A DNA stretch of 64,000 nucleotides from an uncultured Halieaceae bacterium (GCA_913057135.1 CAJXNM010000004.1:35061-99060); one strand, 5' to 3'; numbered from the stretch's first letter, positions 53,453 through 62,112 are shown. Numbers and translations: made by a program. Notes: generated from the letters alone by a model not told the origin.

Positions 53453-53902
53453 TTATCGCCAGCGCTGGCGCCGCAGGTTGTCGTTGTTTTTAGCCTCTAC
53501 CCATTGCACCTTGCCGTTGGACAGATATTCACGCTTCCAGAAAGGCACATCGGTCTTCAACGTGTCCATAATGAACTGGCATCCGTCGAAAGCGGCGCCG
53601 CGATGATCGGCGACCACCCCAGCCCAAACGATGGGGTCGGTCACCTCTAGGCGACCATAGCGATGAACAATTCGCCAGGTCTTAAGGTCAAAGCGAGCCG
53701 CCGCCTCTTCTCCAAGTTCCTGCAATCGACGCTCGGTCATGGCGGGGTAATGCTCTAGTTCCAAACCCGTTAGATCACCCTGGTCAGAGTACTCTCGGAC
53801 ATAACCGGTGAAGGTAACTACCGCCGCACCCGAGAACGCTCGCACCAAAAAATCGTAGTGGGCACCAACATCAAAGCTCTCTTTTTGTATAAAGACCTGC
53901 AC
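53453..53902 (-). CDS. moaE: Molybdopterin synthase catalytic subunit MoaE
   Basis: With MoaD converts cyclic pyranopterin monophosphate to molybdopterin. 149 aa. Typical runs: GAAVVTFTGYVREYSDQGD, LELEHYPAMTERRL, RIVHRYGRLEVTDPIVWAGV and the Lys-containing VPFWKREYLSNGKVQWVEAK near the end. It starts one base after the moaD stop. Confidence 0.96.
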   Translation of the reverse strand: MQVFIQKESFDVGAHYDFLVRAFSGAAVVTFTGYVREYSDQGDLTGLELEHYPAMTERRLQELGEEAAARFDLKTWRIVHRYGRLEVTDPIVWAGVVADHRGAAFDGCQFIMDTLKTDVPFWKREYLSNGKVQWVEAKNNDNLRRQRWR

Positions 53903-54175
53903 CTAACCCCCTGTCATTGGTGGGAAAAAGGCTACCTCATCACCGTCGTGGAGCGCCGTATCAGGGTCGACAACAACCTGATTCACCGCATGAACCAGGT
54001 TGGGCTGAAACAAGGCTTCTTGCCAAACATCGCCGTAGCGGCTTGCTAACCACGACTTAAGATCGGCAACGTGCTTGCCCTCAAAAGGCTCATCGATCGT
54101 GAGCACGGCTGTTCCCACCGCCTCACGCACCGAGGCAAAAAACCGAATCGTAATCACGGGTCCTCTCTTTGCCAA
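53903..54175 (-). CDS. moaD: Molybdopterin synthase sulfur-carrier subunit MoaD
   Basis: Ubiquitin-like sulfur carrier; the C-terminal Gly-Gly receives thiocarboxylate. 90 aa ending [12 protein letters not shown], the required tail. [11 protein letters not shown] at the start is typical. The start overlaps the moaC end by 22 bases, so the operon is tightly coupled. Confidence 0.95.
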   Translation of the reverse strand: MAKRGPVITIRFFASVREAVGTAVLTIDEPFEGKHVADLKSWLASRYGDVWQEALFQPNLVHAVNQVVVDPDTALHDGDEVAFFPPMTGG

Positions 54176-54648
54176 AGTCCACTTCGACCGCCAGCCTTGC
54201 TCTCTAGCTGAACCTTTTCAATAATCATGCCCCGATCGATGGCCTTACACATATCGTAGAGTGTCAGGGCTGCCACAGACGCGGCGGTGAGTGCTTCCAT
54301 CTCCACGCCAGTTTGACCCTGTAATTTGCAGGTGGCAGTGATCACCACGCCGGGCAAGCGCTGATCGGCAGTTAACTCCACCGTTACTGAAGACAACGCT
54401 AGAGGGTGGCACAGTGGGATGAGAGAGCCACACTGTTTGGCTGCCTGAATGCCCGCAATACGCGCCACGGCGAACACATCACCTTTGGGCAAATCATGAT
54501 CGAGTATCGCCGAGAGAGTCTCGGCGGCCATGCGCACCTGCGCACTCGCGGTTGCAGAGCGGTCGGTGAAGGCCTTGCCCCCCACATCTACCATGTGAGC
54601 ATGCCCCTGGGCATCGAGGTGGGTGAGATTTGTCGGTTCGTTTGTCAT
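54154..54648 (-). CDS. moaC: Cyclic pyranopterin monophosphate synthase MoaC
   Basis: Makes cPMP, the first stable intermediate of molybdenum cofactor, after MoaA. ATG 54648 gives [15 protein letters not shown] and 164 aa, the family length; a longer frame to 54708 is less likely. Motifs: [22 protein letters not shown] (His-containing), [23 protein letters not shown] and [10 protein letters not shown]. MoaA, MoaB and MoeA are not in the window. Confidence 0.95.
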   Translation of the reverse strand: MTNEPTNLTHLDAQGHAHMVDVGGKAFTDRSATASAQVRMAAETLSAILDHDLPKGDVFAVARIAGIQAAKQCGSLIPLCHPLALSSVTVELTADQRLPGVVITATCKLQGQTGVEMEALTAASVAALTLYDMCKAIDRGMIIEKVQLESKAGGRSGLWQREDP

Positions 54649-54821
54649 GGCATGATCGTAGCATTTTTGATCCCCACAGAGTGATCTGCCGCTGTATGGA
54701 TCATGCACAAAACCCTATCAGCGAAGGTCTGACACGCGCAGGTGTTTCTGGCATGCTGTCGTGCGCAAGTCCCAATAACCAACAACAAATCGACACTCAG
54801 TCACTTGCTAGGGAATCCCCA

Positions 54822-56135
54822 ATGACAGACAAAGTCCATGCCCCCAGCGATGCACCCACAGTCAGCTACCGCTGGTTCGTCTTGGTCATGCTCACCATCG
54901 TCTACACCTTTAATTTTATCGACCGTCAGATTTTGGTCATCCTGCAGGAACCTATCAAACGGGAACTGGCGTTATCCGACGCACAACTCGGGTTATTGAC
55001 CGGCTTCAGTTTTGCGTTGGTCTATGTCTGCGCTGGTATCCCCATTGCATGGCTGGCTGATCGCAGCAATCGACGTAACATCGTCGCCGTTTCTCTGGCT
55101 GTGTGGAGTGGTATGACAGCGGTTTCGGGGCTAGTGACCAGTTATGGTCAGCTTGTGCTTGCTCGCCTTGGGGTGGGCCTTGGGGAAGCGGGCGGCTCAC
55201 CGCCGGCCCACTCTATTATCAGTGACTACTTCCCCCCTGAGCAGAGGGGCACAGCATTGTCGTTCTACTCTTCGGGCATTTACATCGGTGTGTTGTTTGG
55301 ATTTGCCGCTGGCGGCTGGATCGCTGAAAGTTTCGGCTGGCGCAATGCCTTTTTTATTATTGGCCTTCCGGGGATTGCCTTTGCCGTCATTTTAGCTCTG
55401 GCAGTGAAAGAGCCGTTGCGAGGGCGCTGGGAGGGCGGGAAAGTGCCTCCCAAAGCAAGCTTGGGAGAGACCCTCAGCGCGTTAAAAGGTCGGCCATCGT
55501 TCTGGTGGATTGCCCTGGGCTGTGCTTTCTCCTCGTTTGTCGGCTACGGCAATGGCAACTTCTTCCCCTCCTACCTCATTCGCAATCACGGTATGAGTAT
55601 CGCCGAAGTCGGCTTGGCGCTCGGTCTGGTTTCCGGTAGCGCAGGGGCTATTGGCACGTTTTTAGGGGGCTTCCTCAGTGACAAACTCGGCCATACGGAT
55701 AAACGCTGGTACGTTTGGGTACCGATTTTGGGCAACCTACTGTCTCTGATACCTGCGTCATACGCGCTGCTGGGGGGCAATCCCAAGTGGATTTTGGTCG
55801 CGCTTTTCCCCGCCAATATTTTGAACTCGTTCTACCTCGGCCCAAGTATTGCTATGTGCCAAGGCCTCGTCTCACCGGGCATGCGCGCGGTGGCATCCGC
55901 CATTCTATTTTTTGTGCTGAATATGATCGGCTTAGGGTTGGGGCCTGTCATCGTTGGCCTGCTGAGCGATGCTTACGCGCCGATATTTGGTGACAACAAT
56001 CTTCGCTACGCCATGATAACCGCACTGGTCATCGGCTTATTGGGTACCCTGTTCTTCTGGCTGGCATCGCGCCGACTGGTGCCCGATCTGTCTAGACAGG
56101 CCAGAGCTTCCGAGCTTGAAGAAGCCACCACCTGA
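54822..56135 (+). CDS. MFS transporter, spinster type
   Basis: 437 aa from ATG 54822 with AGGGA upstream; the longer frame lacks membrane sequence. Twelve hydrophobic spans. FNFIDRQILVILQEPIKRELALSD is the start common to spinster-like MFS carriers, followed by the loop WLADRSNRRNI (motif A) and GEAGGSPPAHSIISDYFPPEQRG. The substrate is unknown; relatives in marine bacteria are often near lipid or aromatic acid genes. Divergent from moaC and convergent with DUF2892, four bases apart. Confidence 0.88.
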   Translation: MTDKVHAPSDAPTVSYRWFVLVMLTIVYTFNFIDRQILVILQEPIKRELALSDAQLGLLTGFSFALVYVCAGIPIAWLADRSNRRNIVAVSLAVWSGMTAVSGLVTSYGQLVLARLGVGLGEAGGSPPAHSIISDYFPPEQRGTALSFYSSGIYIGVLFGFAAGGWIAESFGWRNAFFIIGLPGIAFAVILALAVKEPLRGRWEGGKVPPKASLGETLSALKGRPSFWWIALGCAFSSFVGYGNGNFFPSYLIRNHGMSIAEVGLALGLVSGSAGAIGTFLGGFLSDKLGHTDKRWYVWVPILGNLLSLIPASYALLGGNPKWILVALFPANILNSFYLGPSIAMCQGLVSPGMRAVASAILFFVLNMIGLGLGPVIVGLLSDAYAPIFGDNNLRYAMITALVIGLLGTLFFWLASRRLVPDLSRQARASELEEATT

Positions 56136-56139
56136 GTAA

Positions 56140-56373
56140 TCAGTCAGACGATCGCTGACCCTCTAAATCACAGGGACTACCGGCGGTGTTAAGACCTAGC
56201 AAACGCCAGAGATAGCACCGTCCGGTAATCGCATTGAGCAGCAAAAAAATAGCCAGTACGACCACTATCCCCTCACTGATCCCAATGTCGGGCCTCAAGA
56301 AAACGATGACAACCGCTATTGCACCTATAACCGCTCGGACCAGGCGCTCGAGTCCACCCAAGTTCTTTTTCAT
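56140..56373 (-). CDS. DUF2892 inner-membrane protein (YgaP-like)
   Basis: 77 aa from the Met at 56373 (MKKNLGGLERLVRAVIG); the frame continues to 56424 with sequence unlike the family. Two hydrophobic helices (about 14-30 and 35-52) separated by RPDIGIS, and RCYLWRLLGLNT, match DUF2892, found alone or fused to rhodanese in YgaP. There is no rhodanese here. Function unknown; a link to sulfur or thiol chemistry is only by family association. Confidence 0.82.
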   Translation of the reverse strand: MKKNLGGLERLVRAVIGAIAVVIVFLRPDIGISEGIVVVLAIFLLLNAITGRCYLWRLLGLNTAGSPCDLEGQRSSD

Positions 56374-56493
56374 GCCTTTTGTTGCCTGCTGAACGGGAAG
56401 CACCACAGCTTCCCTATTCAGCATACGTAGGCTCTGGATGTCGGTTTCCGCAGACGCAGGCTTTGATTAACTTTTGTCCAAATTGACTGCAGA

Positions 56494-56543
56494 CTCGGTG
56501 CCAAACGCTACGCGTTTGGTCGAACCGGAGGGTTCGTCCACAC
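56494..56543 (+). repeat. 50-bp direct repeat, copy A (49/50 identical to copy B)
   Basis: Starts CTCGGTGCCAAACGCTACGC and ends GTTCGTCCACAC; the same sequence with one change (56528 G, 57451 A) is at 57417-57466. It holds two small inverted repeats. Both copies are followed by a hairpin sharing CGGGACCCTTTTT. Copies A and B bracket the ParDE genes. Confidence 0.92.
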
Positions 56544-56560
56544 CGCCATCTGCTATATGT

Positions 56561-56586
56561 AAAAAGGCACCTTCGGGACCCTTTTT
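56561..56586 (-). terminator. Probable terminator of parE
   Basis: On the minus strand AAAAAGGGTCCC-GAAG-GTGCCTTTTT is an imperfect hairpin ending in five Ts, 38 bp after the parE stop. Its CGGGACCCTTTTT half matches the tRNA-Ser terminator, so it may be a derived copy. Confidence 0.65.
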
Positions 56587-56624
56587 ACTTATAGGGGATG
56601 GGTCTGGAAACGAACCACTATTGC

Positions 56625-56942
56625 CTACAACGACCCAAAGTCATCTTGGAAGCGGCTGAGTTGATGCATGCGCTCATGAAGGATGGTAACGATGCCAATA
56701 TCGCCATTTGAAAGATGGCGCCAATAAACGAAATGACGTTCGTATCGAAAGAAGAACCCGTTCACGCCAAACTCTGCTGGTATAGGCTTCGAGGAGACGC
56801 CGTGAGTTGAAATCCGATCAAAAGCTGCAAATAGACCGGTGATGTATTGCTCGGCTTGCTTCTCACCCCACTTATCACGGGTGTAGCGGTAAATTTCATC
56901 GAGGCGATGGGAAGCCCCTTCCTGTATGCGAATGGCGGGCAC
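56625..56942 (-). CDS. parE: ParE-family toxin of a type II toxin-antitoxin pair
   Basis: 105 aa of the RelE/ParE fold, from GTG 56942. ParE-like features are the early ASHRLDEIYRYTRDKWGEKQAEQY helix pair (shown in parts), RISTHGV and the C-terminal strand region FFFRYERHFVYWRH ... IVTILHERMHQ. It follows the antitoxin gene after four bases. ParE toxins poison gyrase; that target is known for the family, not shown here. Flanked by 50-bp repeats. Confidence 0.88.
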   Translation of the reverse strand: MPAIRIQEGASHRLDEIYRYTRDKWGEKQAEQYITGLFAAFDRISTHGVSSKPIPAEFGVNGFFFRYERHFVYWRHLSNGDIGIVTILHERMHQLSRFQDDFGSL

Positions 56943-56946
56943 CGGG

Positions 56947-57201
56947 TCAGTCCCGATTACGCGCGATCACCTCTGCCGCCGTCAGCGGCTTGTACGTCTC
57001 CTCCGGAGCAGCGAAGGCATGGCTTAACTCGGCCTTCAAGCGTTCAAACGCCTCTGCATCAACCCGTTCCTTGTCGCGCCGGATCAGGTCGCGGATGTAC
57101 TCGCTGACGTTTTCATAGGACCCCTGATCGCCAACGTTGGTTGAGACAAAGTCGCTCAGAGCTCCACCGATGCGGATGGTCATTGTGGTTGTTCGGGACA
57201 T
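56947..57201 (-). CDS. parD: ParD-family antitoxin (CopG-like)
   Basis: 84 aa. The N-terminal ribbon-helix-helix (TTTMTIRIGGALSDFVSTN, then YENVSEYIRDLIRRDKER) binds DNA and the C-terminal part (RLKAELSHAFAAPEE) would wrap the toxin. It has a strong GAGGAG ribosome site and stands first in the operon, the usual antitoxin-then-toxin order, which implies autoregulation. Confidence 0.9.
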   Translation of the reverse strand: MSRTTTMTIRIGGALSDFVSTNVGDQGSYENVSEYIRDLIRRDKERVDAEAFERLKAELSHAFAAPEETYKPLTAAEVIARNRD

Positions 57202-57519
57202 CGTGCTCTCCTCTTCGCTCGCCTGTATTCAATATAACCAAAATCGCACACACAGCAAGCATGTCACGCCTTCGGCGACATATCCTTCATCGCCATAAAC
57301 CAAAAAGGGTCCCTTTCGGGACAGGGCCAGGCCTAGAAGCAGCGAGAGAGCTGAGAGGGATTACCCAGAGCAGCCTTCGGGCTGCTCTGGCCCTTCGGGC
57401 TTCGCCGCTTACGCGGCTCGGTGCCAAACGCTACGCGTTTGGTCGAACCGAAGGGTTCGTCCACACATCCCTCTCCGCCATAAACCAAAAAGGGTCCCAA
57501 CGGGACCCTTTTTGGTTTA
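57202..57519. repeat. Repeat- and hairpin-rich tRNA-Ser flank
   Basis: Between parD and tRNA-Ser there is no credible gene. It holds a 23-bp perfect direct repeat (57291-57313 and 57476-57498, CGCCATAAACCAAAAAGGGT then CCC), hairpins AGAGCAGCCTTCGGGCTGCTCT (57367-57388 region) and CCGCTTACGCGG, and copy B of the 50-bp repeat (57417-57466). It appears built from duplicated pieces of the tRNA 3' flank. The parD promoter must lie at its left end. Confidence 0.8.
57417..57466 (+). repeat. 50-bp direct repeat, copy B
   Basis: Same orientation as copy A at 56494-56543, one mismatch, 923 bp apart. It lies 54 bp from the 3' end of tRNA-Ser. The spacing and tRNA position recall attachment-site duplications, but no integrase is present. 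Confidence 0.92.
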
Positions 57520-57520
57520 T
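57480..57520 (-). terminator. Terminator of tRNA-Ser, 19-bp perfect stem
   Basis: Arms 57480-57498 and 57502-57520 are perfect inverted copies around a three-base loop; on the minus strand the GGGTCCC...GGGACCC core is followed by TTTTT. It begins at the tRNA CCA end. Confidence 0.9.
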
Positions 57521-57607
57521 GGCGGAGAGGGAGGGATTCGAACCCTCGATACGTTGCCGTATACACACTTTCCAGGCGTGCGCCTTCGACCACTCGGCCA
57601 CCTCTCC
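57520..57607 (-). tRNA. tRNA-Ser(GGA), CCA encoded
   Basis: 88 nt with the CCA. Acceptor GGAGAGG pairs with CCTCTCC, discriminator G. Anticodon loop CTGGAAA gives anticodon GGA (codons UCC/UCU). A long variable arm is present, as needed for tRNA-Ser, and the T-loop GGTTCGAATCC is canonical. SerS is encoded in the same window. Confidence 0.96.
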
Positions 57608-57711
57608 AGATTAGGGCGCGGAGGCTAACACACACGGCATTGGCGCGCTATTGTCTTTCGTAACGCGCAAGCAATTGCGTGCAGGTTCTCCCCCAAGCGA
57701 GCAATACACGA

Positions 57712-58818
57712 CTAGAAAGCGGTGCCAATAGAGAACTGGATTTGTTCGTTTTGAGCCGACTGGGGGCCGTTCAAATCGAGGTAAACAGGATTGCTGTACT
57801 CAATGCGCGCATAGCTACCCGATTCATTGAGCCTCAGCTGCACGAATACCGACAAATCAAGCTGCTCACCACCGAAATCATTCGGGTCAGCCACTGGCGC
57901 CGGGTAAGGAAATTGGGGGTTGGGTACCGACAACTCGGCGTCCTCACCGGAGATCTTACCCTGCCAGCGGTAGTTGAATCCGACACCGGGTTCCAGCCAA
58001 GGGTTTACCCTGGTACTGATCCAGCCACCGACACGTACTTTGTGCCCCAAGCGATAGTCTCTATCGTTGTCACCGCTGCGCCAGGTCGCGCGGGCATCGA
58101 GCCCCCATCGATAGGCGTTTTCATATTTTTCGTAAGCTATGGCCAGGGGGAAATCCCACGTTCCCGAGCCCATTTGCATCGTATAAGGCAGCTGCTGATT
58201 CCCAGGTGCCCGCGGTGTATCCCCCTGCTCATCGATGGAACCCGTGGGCACACTCACGCCAACATGGGCCCGCAACACGCTATTAATAGATCGATCTAGC
58301 ACGTAGTCTGCCAATACCACCGTGTCGCCAATGCCGCTGGAGCTGATGTTGAAGTCATCGTAGCCGGGCACGATGGAGATGTGATCGCTGCTTTGACGGA
58401 CATAGGGCAATGACAACCTCAAGGTGAGGGAGTCACTGTAGTCATAGCCAACCAACAGCGCCTGGACCGACTGGGTAATTTTCGTCGGTACCACGGGATA
58501 ATTGTCTCGGGTGCGGACTTCTGTAGGCTCCCACAATACGTCGTCGTACGTGAGCGAACGGGTCCCTAAGTAATATTCATCAAAGGTCGAGCGGGCAAAC
58601 CGGTACGAAACATGCCAGCGCTTGCTCTCATTGTCGCGCTCCGACTCGCTAATGACATTGGCATCGAATAGCTGCTCAATAGAAACATCCACCAAGTCGG
58701 CGGGGACCGTCTGAGCCCACGAATTTGTTGCTGGCAGCAGCAAAAGGCCAAGCAAGCCCGCCAAACCCTTCGTGATGCATCGCTGCTGGGTTCTTTCTCG
58801 CTGTCCAATTAACGCCAT
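57712..58818 (-). CDS. Outer-membrane beta-barrel protein of the YfiR/kinase operon
   Basis: 368 aa, not a named family that I can fix. Signal peptide about 15-36 (LLGLLLLPATNSWAQ). The mature N-terminus DLVDVSIEQLFDANVIS resembles the short leader found before TonB-receptor plugs and in proteins encoded next to YfiR genes. The rest alternates strands (VQALLVGYDYSDSLTLRLSLPY, RVGGWISTRVNPWLEPGVGFNY in part) and ends in Phe, typical of barrels; similar to phenol-degradation-type MetA barrels. It overlaps the kinase gene by ten bases with GAGGGG upstream, so it is cotranslated. Sensing or transport role is inference. Confidence 0.75.
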   Translation of the reverse strand: MALIGQRERTQQRCITKGLAGLLGLLLLPATNSWAQTVPADLVDVSIEQLFDANVISESERDNESKRWHVSYRFARSTFDEYYLGTRSLTYDDVLWEPTEVRTRDNYPVVPTKITQSVQALLVGYDYSDSLTLRLSLPYVRQSSDHISIVPGYDDFNISSSGIGDTVVLADYVLDRSINSVLRAHVGVSVPTGSIDEQGDTPRAPGNQQLPYTMQMGSGTWDFPLAIAYEKYENAYRWGLDARATWRSGDNDRDYRLGHKVRVGGWISTRVNPWLEPGVGFNYRWQGKISGEDAELSVPNPQFPYPAPVADPNDFGGEQLDLSVFVQLRLNESGSYARIEYSNPVYLDLNGPQSAQNEQIQFSIGTAF

Positions 58819-60770
58819 AGCATCATACCCCTCACTGGCCGTAGGTGTCGTTTAATCAGCGCTTCAAGCTCTTTGAGATCGACGGGCTTGGTTAGGTAAT
58901 CGTCCATCCCCTCCTCCATGTAGCGCTCCTTATCTCCAATCATGGCGTGCGCTGACAAGCCAATAATTAGGCAGTCAGTGTTCATCCCCTCCTCTCGCTG
59001 CAAGGCACGGATGGCCTTGGTCGCTGCCACACCATCCATAACAGGCATCTGAATATCCATGAAGATAATGTCGTAAGGATTATCTCTGAATGCGGCGACA
59101 CACTCGGCGCCGTTAGCAACAATGACCGGCTCTAGGCCAAAAGTGCCTAGCAGCTCGCGAATGATAAATTGGTTGACCTCGGAATCCTCGGCAACGAGCA
59201 CTTTCGCCTCCCAGCGGGGAGCCTCATCCGTCGAGGTAGCTATCTCTTCATCAAGCCGCTGGGGTTTTTCGGATTGGCTAGAAGTCGATGCCTGCAACCG
59301 CGACGTCAGGAATGGATTGAGCACCTCGGTCTTTAGGGGCACCTCGAACCAAAAGACAGAGCCCTTCTGCTGCTCACTGCTGAAACCGATACTGCCCCCC
59401 ATGAGCACAACCAGTTGTCGAGAAATCGCCAAGCCGAGACCCGTGCCGCCAAATTGCCTGGTTGATGTGGCGTCGGCTTGGAAAAACTCCGAGAAAATAC
59501 GGTCCTGTTTCTCTTTGTGAATCCCTATACCGGTGTCCGTCACCGTAAAGCGAATCCGATTACCGGTCTCTTCCATCTGGGTTGCAATGCTAAGGGTAAC
59601 GCTGCCCTGCTGGGTAAATTTGATGGCGTTACCAACCAGATTAAGCAACACCTGGCGGATCCGGCCAGAGTCACCAATGACCCTGTCGGGCAAGTTCGCT
59701 GCCATATCAATCGTAAAGTCGAGTCCCTTTTGCGCCGCCGGCTCAGAGAAAAATACCGAGACAGCCTCAATGGTTTCCCGAAGTGAGAAGGTCTGCTGCT
59801 TAATTTCCAATCGACCCGCTTCAATCTTGGTGAAATCCAAAATGTCGTCGATGATCATGAGTAATGAACTGGCAGATTTCTCGATGGTATCGAAATAAAG
59901 CTGCTGCTGCTTCGTGAGTTCAGTACGTTTCAGGAGCGAGGTCATGCCCACAACTCCGTTCATGGGCGTCCGAATTTCATGGGACATATTCGCCAAAAAC
60001 GACGACTTAGAGCGAGCCGCTTCCTCGGCTTGATCCCGAGCAGATTCAAGCTCTCTGATGACCTCTTGTAAGCGGGCCTCTCGATCTTCTATTTGGCTAA
60101 GCATCGTATTAAAGCTGACCCCTAGCGCACCCACTTCATCGTCACCCCGATAATTGAAACGCTTGGTGTAGTCCTCTTCCCTAGACACACCAACCATCAA
60201 ACGGGACAACTGCTGCAATGGCCGGACCACCGTTTGATTGAGACGACTCGCCAAAAAATAGGCTGCCAAGGTACCCAATAACCAAATGATCAAACCCACC
60301 CATAACCCCGTGAGTGCGGTTGCGTAAGCGGGCCAAATATCGATTTGCAGTCGCACAGAGCCCAGCTCTGTATCCCCCAATACAATGGCTTGCGACACGG
60401 TCTTGAGGTAGCGGTCTGCGTTAGTGCCCAGGTCACCGTCCGCCTTGCTAAGCCCTTTGTCGTTAGAACGCTTTTGATACTCTGCGAAACGGCTGCCATC
60501 AGCGAGAACAACCTCTGCAAAGACCACCTGATCAGAGTTGCGCAGCGCCTCGAGTATTTCGGTGGCAGTCGCTGGATCTCTAAAGGCAATACTCGCCGTA
60601 ACGTTGTCTCCCAAAACCCTGGCCAGGGTGACACCCTGATCGGCGGTATCGTCGAGGGTCGATTGGAATGACATGTACAGGGTGAGCAGCAACACAATAC
60701 CAACGACACCCCCGGCGACACCTGCGGTGATGATAGATACTTGCTGTCGTATGCTGCGATTAACGGCCAT
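58809..60770 (-). CDS. Hybrid sensor histidine kinase with CHASE8-like periplasmic domain
   Basis: 653 aa from ATG 60770 (GAGGAG upstream, inside the end of yfiR); a start at 60803 is less likely. Order: TM1 about 10-34; periplasmic CHASE8-like domain about 35-145 ([19 protein letters not shown]); TM2 about 153-175; HAMP about 176-230; coiled coil; HisKA with H in [12 protein letters not shown] (about 264); HATPase with [15 protein letters not shown] and [10 protein letters not shown]; receiver with Asp in [13 protein letters not shown] and Lys in LTKPVD. No separate regulator or Hpt gene is adjacent. The same CHASE8-HAMP front end occurs in the diguanylate cyclase YfiN, which YfiR represses. 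Confidence 0.92.
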   Translation of the reverse strand: MAVNRSIRQQVSIITAGVAGGVVGIVLLLTLYMSFQSTLDDTADQGVTLARVLGDNVTASIAFRDPATATEILEALRNSDQVVFAEVVLADGSRFAEYQKRSNDKGLSKADGDLGTNADRYLKTVSQAIVLGDTELGSVRLQIDIWPAYATALTGLWVGLIIWLLGTLAAYFLASRLNQTVVRPLQQLSRLMVGVSREEDYTKRFNYRGDDEVGALGVSFNTMLSQIEDREARLQEVIRELESARDQAEEAARSKSSFLANMSHEIRTPMNGVVGMTSLLKRTELTKQQQLYFDTIEKSASSLLMIIDDILDFTKIEAGRLEIKQQTFSLRETIEAVSVFFSEPAAQKGLDFTIDMAANLPDRVIGDSGRIRQVLLNLVGNAIKFTQQGSVTLSIATQMEETGNRIRFTVTDTGIGIHKEKQDRIFSEFFQADATSTRQFGGTGLGLAISRQLVVLMGGSIGFSSEQQKGSVFWFEVPLKTEVLNPFLTSRLQASTSSQSEKPQRLDEEIATSTDEAPRWEAKVLVAEDSEVNQFIIRELLGTFGLEPVIVANGAECVAAFRDNPYDIIFMDIQMPVMDGVAATKAIRALQREEGMNTDCLIIGLSAHAMIGDKERYMEEGMDDYLTKPVDLKELEALIKRHLRPVRGMMLWR

Positions 60771-61335
60771 CAGCGAGCTCCTCGCTGTTGATGACCCGGG
60801 CAAGCCGTAACAGGCGGCTGCTAACCGACAACCCGGTTTCCGTCAGGCGGTCAAGATTGATCACCAAGCCGACCCGAGATGACTGCCGCTCAAGTTCAAT
60901 CATCCCTCCGTCCAACGCAAACCCTGGGGTGTCGCTGACCGTCAGTATGGGCTTGCCGGCATCCACAGCCGCCAGTAATGATCGGCCAACGCCCCGTGAC
61001 AAAAACAAAACATCGCAGCTGCTTTGCCCAAGGCTCTGGTCATTGACCTTGGTCAGCGTGAGTCCCTGAGCAGGCTTGGCCTGCACCAACGCCCTCAAGG
61101 ACGCGGTAACAGAGGATTCCTCGGCGACACAAATCACTGTAGGGGTTTGGTCGTCGGGCCACTGCACAAAGTTGAATAGATGTAAAATAAAGGCCGCTTT
61201 AATTTCCGACTCGGTAAACCCAGGGGTCGCGCTCTGGCTCTGCGCTGGGGTAGGTGCGGCAACGACAGCCGTGACGCCCCACAAAAGGGAGAGCTGAAGT
61301 AGCCTGAATAAAGTCACTGACGCCCCATACGCCAA
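60760..61335 (-). CDS. YfiR-family periplasmic protein (DUF4154)
   Basis: 191 aa. Signal peptide about 8-27 (LFRLLQLSLLWGVTAVVAA). The mature part has the DUF4154 opening ESEIKAAFILHLFNFVQWPDD, then VICVAEESSVTASLRAL, CDVLFLSRGVGRSLLAAV and LTVSDTPGFALDGGMIEL. In Pseudomonas YfiR binds the periplasmic domain of YfiN and holds it off. Here the next gene, overlapping by 11 bases, encodes a kinase with the same type of periplasmic domain, so a YfiR-kinase pair is likely. Its start overlaps the queF end by 22 bases. Confidence 0.9.
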   Translation of the reverse strand: MAYGASVTLFRLLQLSLLWGVTAVVAAPTPAQSQSATPGFTESEIKAAFILHLFNFVQWPDDQTPTVICVAEESSVTASLRALVQAKPAQGLTLTKVNDQSLGQSSCDVLFLSRGVGRSLLAAVDAGKPILTVSDTPGFALDGGMIELERQSSRVGLVINLDRLTETGLSVSSRLLRLARVINSEELADGR

Positions 61336-62105
61336 GGTTTTGGCGCGCTCGGGCGGGTAGACCGGTGTGGCGTGATATCGATACCCCCTCGGCGCTGAAA
61401 ATAAGCTGTCACGGCCAGTTGTTCAGCAGCAGTTACCTCGGCCAGATCGACGAAAATTTTCTCGAGACAGCTTTCATGAAAGCCTTGGTGCTCTCGATAG
61501 CTAGCCACGTATGCTGCAAGGCCAGCACTTTGAAGCTCGAGACCTGAGTAACGCACCACCAAGGTAGCCCAGTCGGGTTGTCCGGTAACCGGGCACAAGG
61601 ACCTTAAACAATGACTCACGTAGCTAAACTCCCCCTGTCGTTTACCGGCCGAGAGAGGCTCTGTCTTGTGCGTGCTATTGACCGTGATGAAATCCACCGG
61701 CGTTCCCTCGGGCACTATGGTGATATCACCCAAGTCTTCCGGAGACCACAGGGTCAGGTCAACCGCACTGCCAACGACCGCGGATAGATCCCGGCAAATG
61801 GTGTCCCTTGCATCGTCTGCAGATACAAAACGCTTGAAGTTCAGCGCGTTGAGATAGAGCTTCAACGACTTGGATTCGACCGTAGCCGGGGACGATGCGG
61901 GAATCGTTAAAACACCTACGAGGCTCACCGGTACGCCCTGGGCGTCAAGCCAAGACAGTTCGTACAAGTGCCATACATCGTGGCCACAGGTCACCACACG
62001 GTTCGAGGGTAACTGCGAGCGCGCAGCACTTCGATCGATAGCCTCGAGGATGTCGGGGCTGTACTCGCGAGGTGCGGCGACCTGTTTTCCCAGCACTTGG
62101 GCCAT
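61314..62105 (-). CDS. queF: NADPH-dependent 7-cyano-7-deazaguanine reductase QueF
   Basis: Reduces preQ0 to preQ1 in queuosine synthesis. 263 aa, the long (type II, E. coli-like) form with two tunnelling-fold halves. Seen: YELSWLDAQGVP, the NADPH-binding ESKSLKLYLNALN, catalytic Cys in LRSLCPVTGQPDW and FHESCLEKIFVDL. It sits seven bases after the ABC permease and overlaps yfiR, an odd setting, since other que genes are absent. Confidence 0.95.
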   Translation of the reverse strand: MAQVLGKQVAAPREYSPDILEAIDRSAARSQLPSNRVVTCGHDVWHLYELSWLDAQGVPVSLVGVLTIPASSPATVESKSLKLYLNALNFKRFVSADDARDTICRDLSAVVGSAVDLTLWSPEDLGDITIVPEGTPVDFITVNSTHKTEPLSAGKRQGEFSYVSHCLRSLCPVTGQPDWATLVVRYSGLELQSAGLAAYVASYREHQGFHESCLEKIFVDLAEVTAAEQLAVTAYFQRRGGIDITPHRSTRPSAPKPWRMGRQ

Positions 62106-62112
62106 AACTGCG

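Noticed and set aside
57141..57635. Open frames on both strands across the tRNA-Ser gene and its flank
   Set aside because: They read through the tRNA, its terminator and repeats; such translations are well-known false genes.
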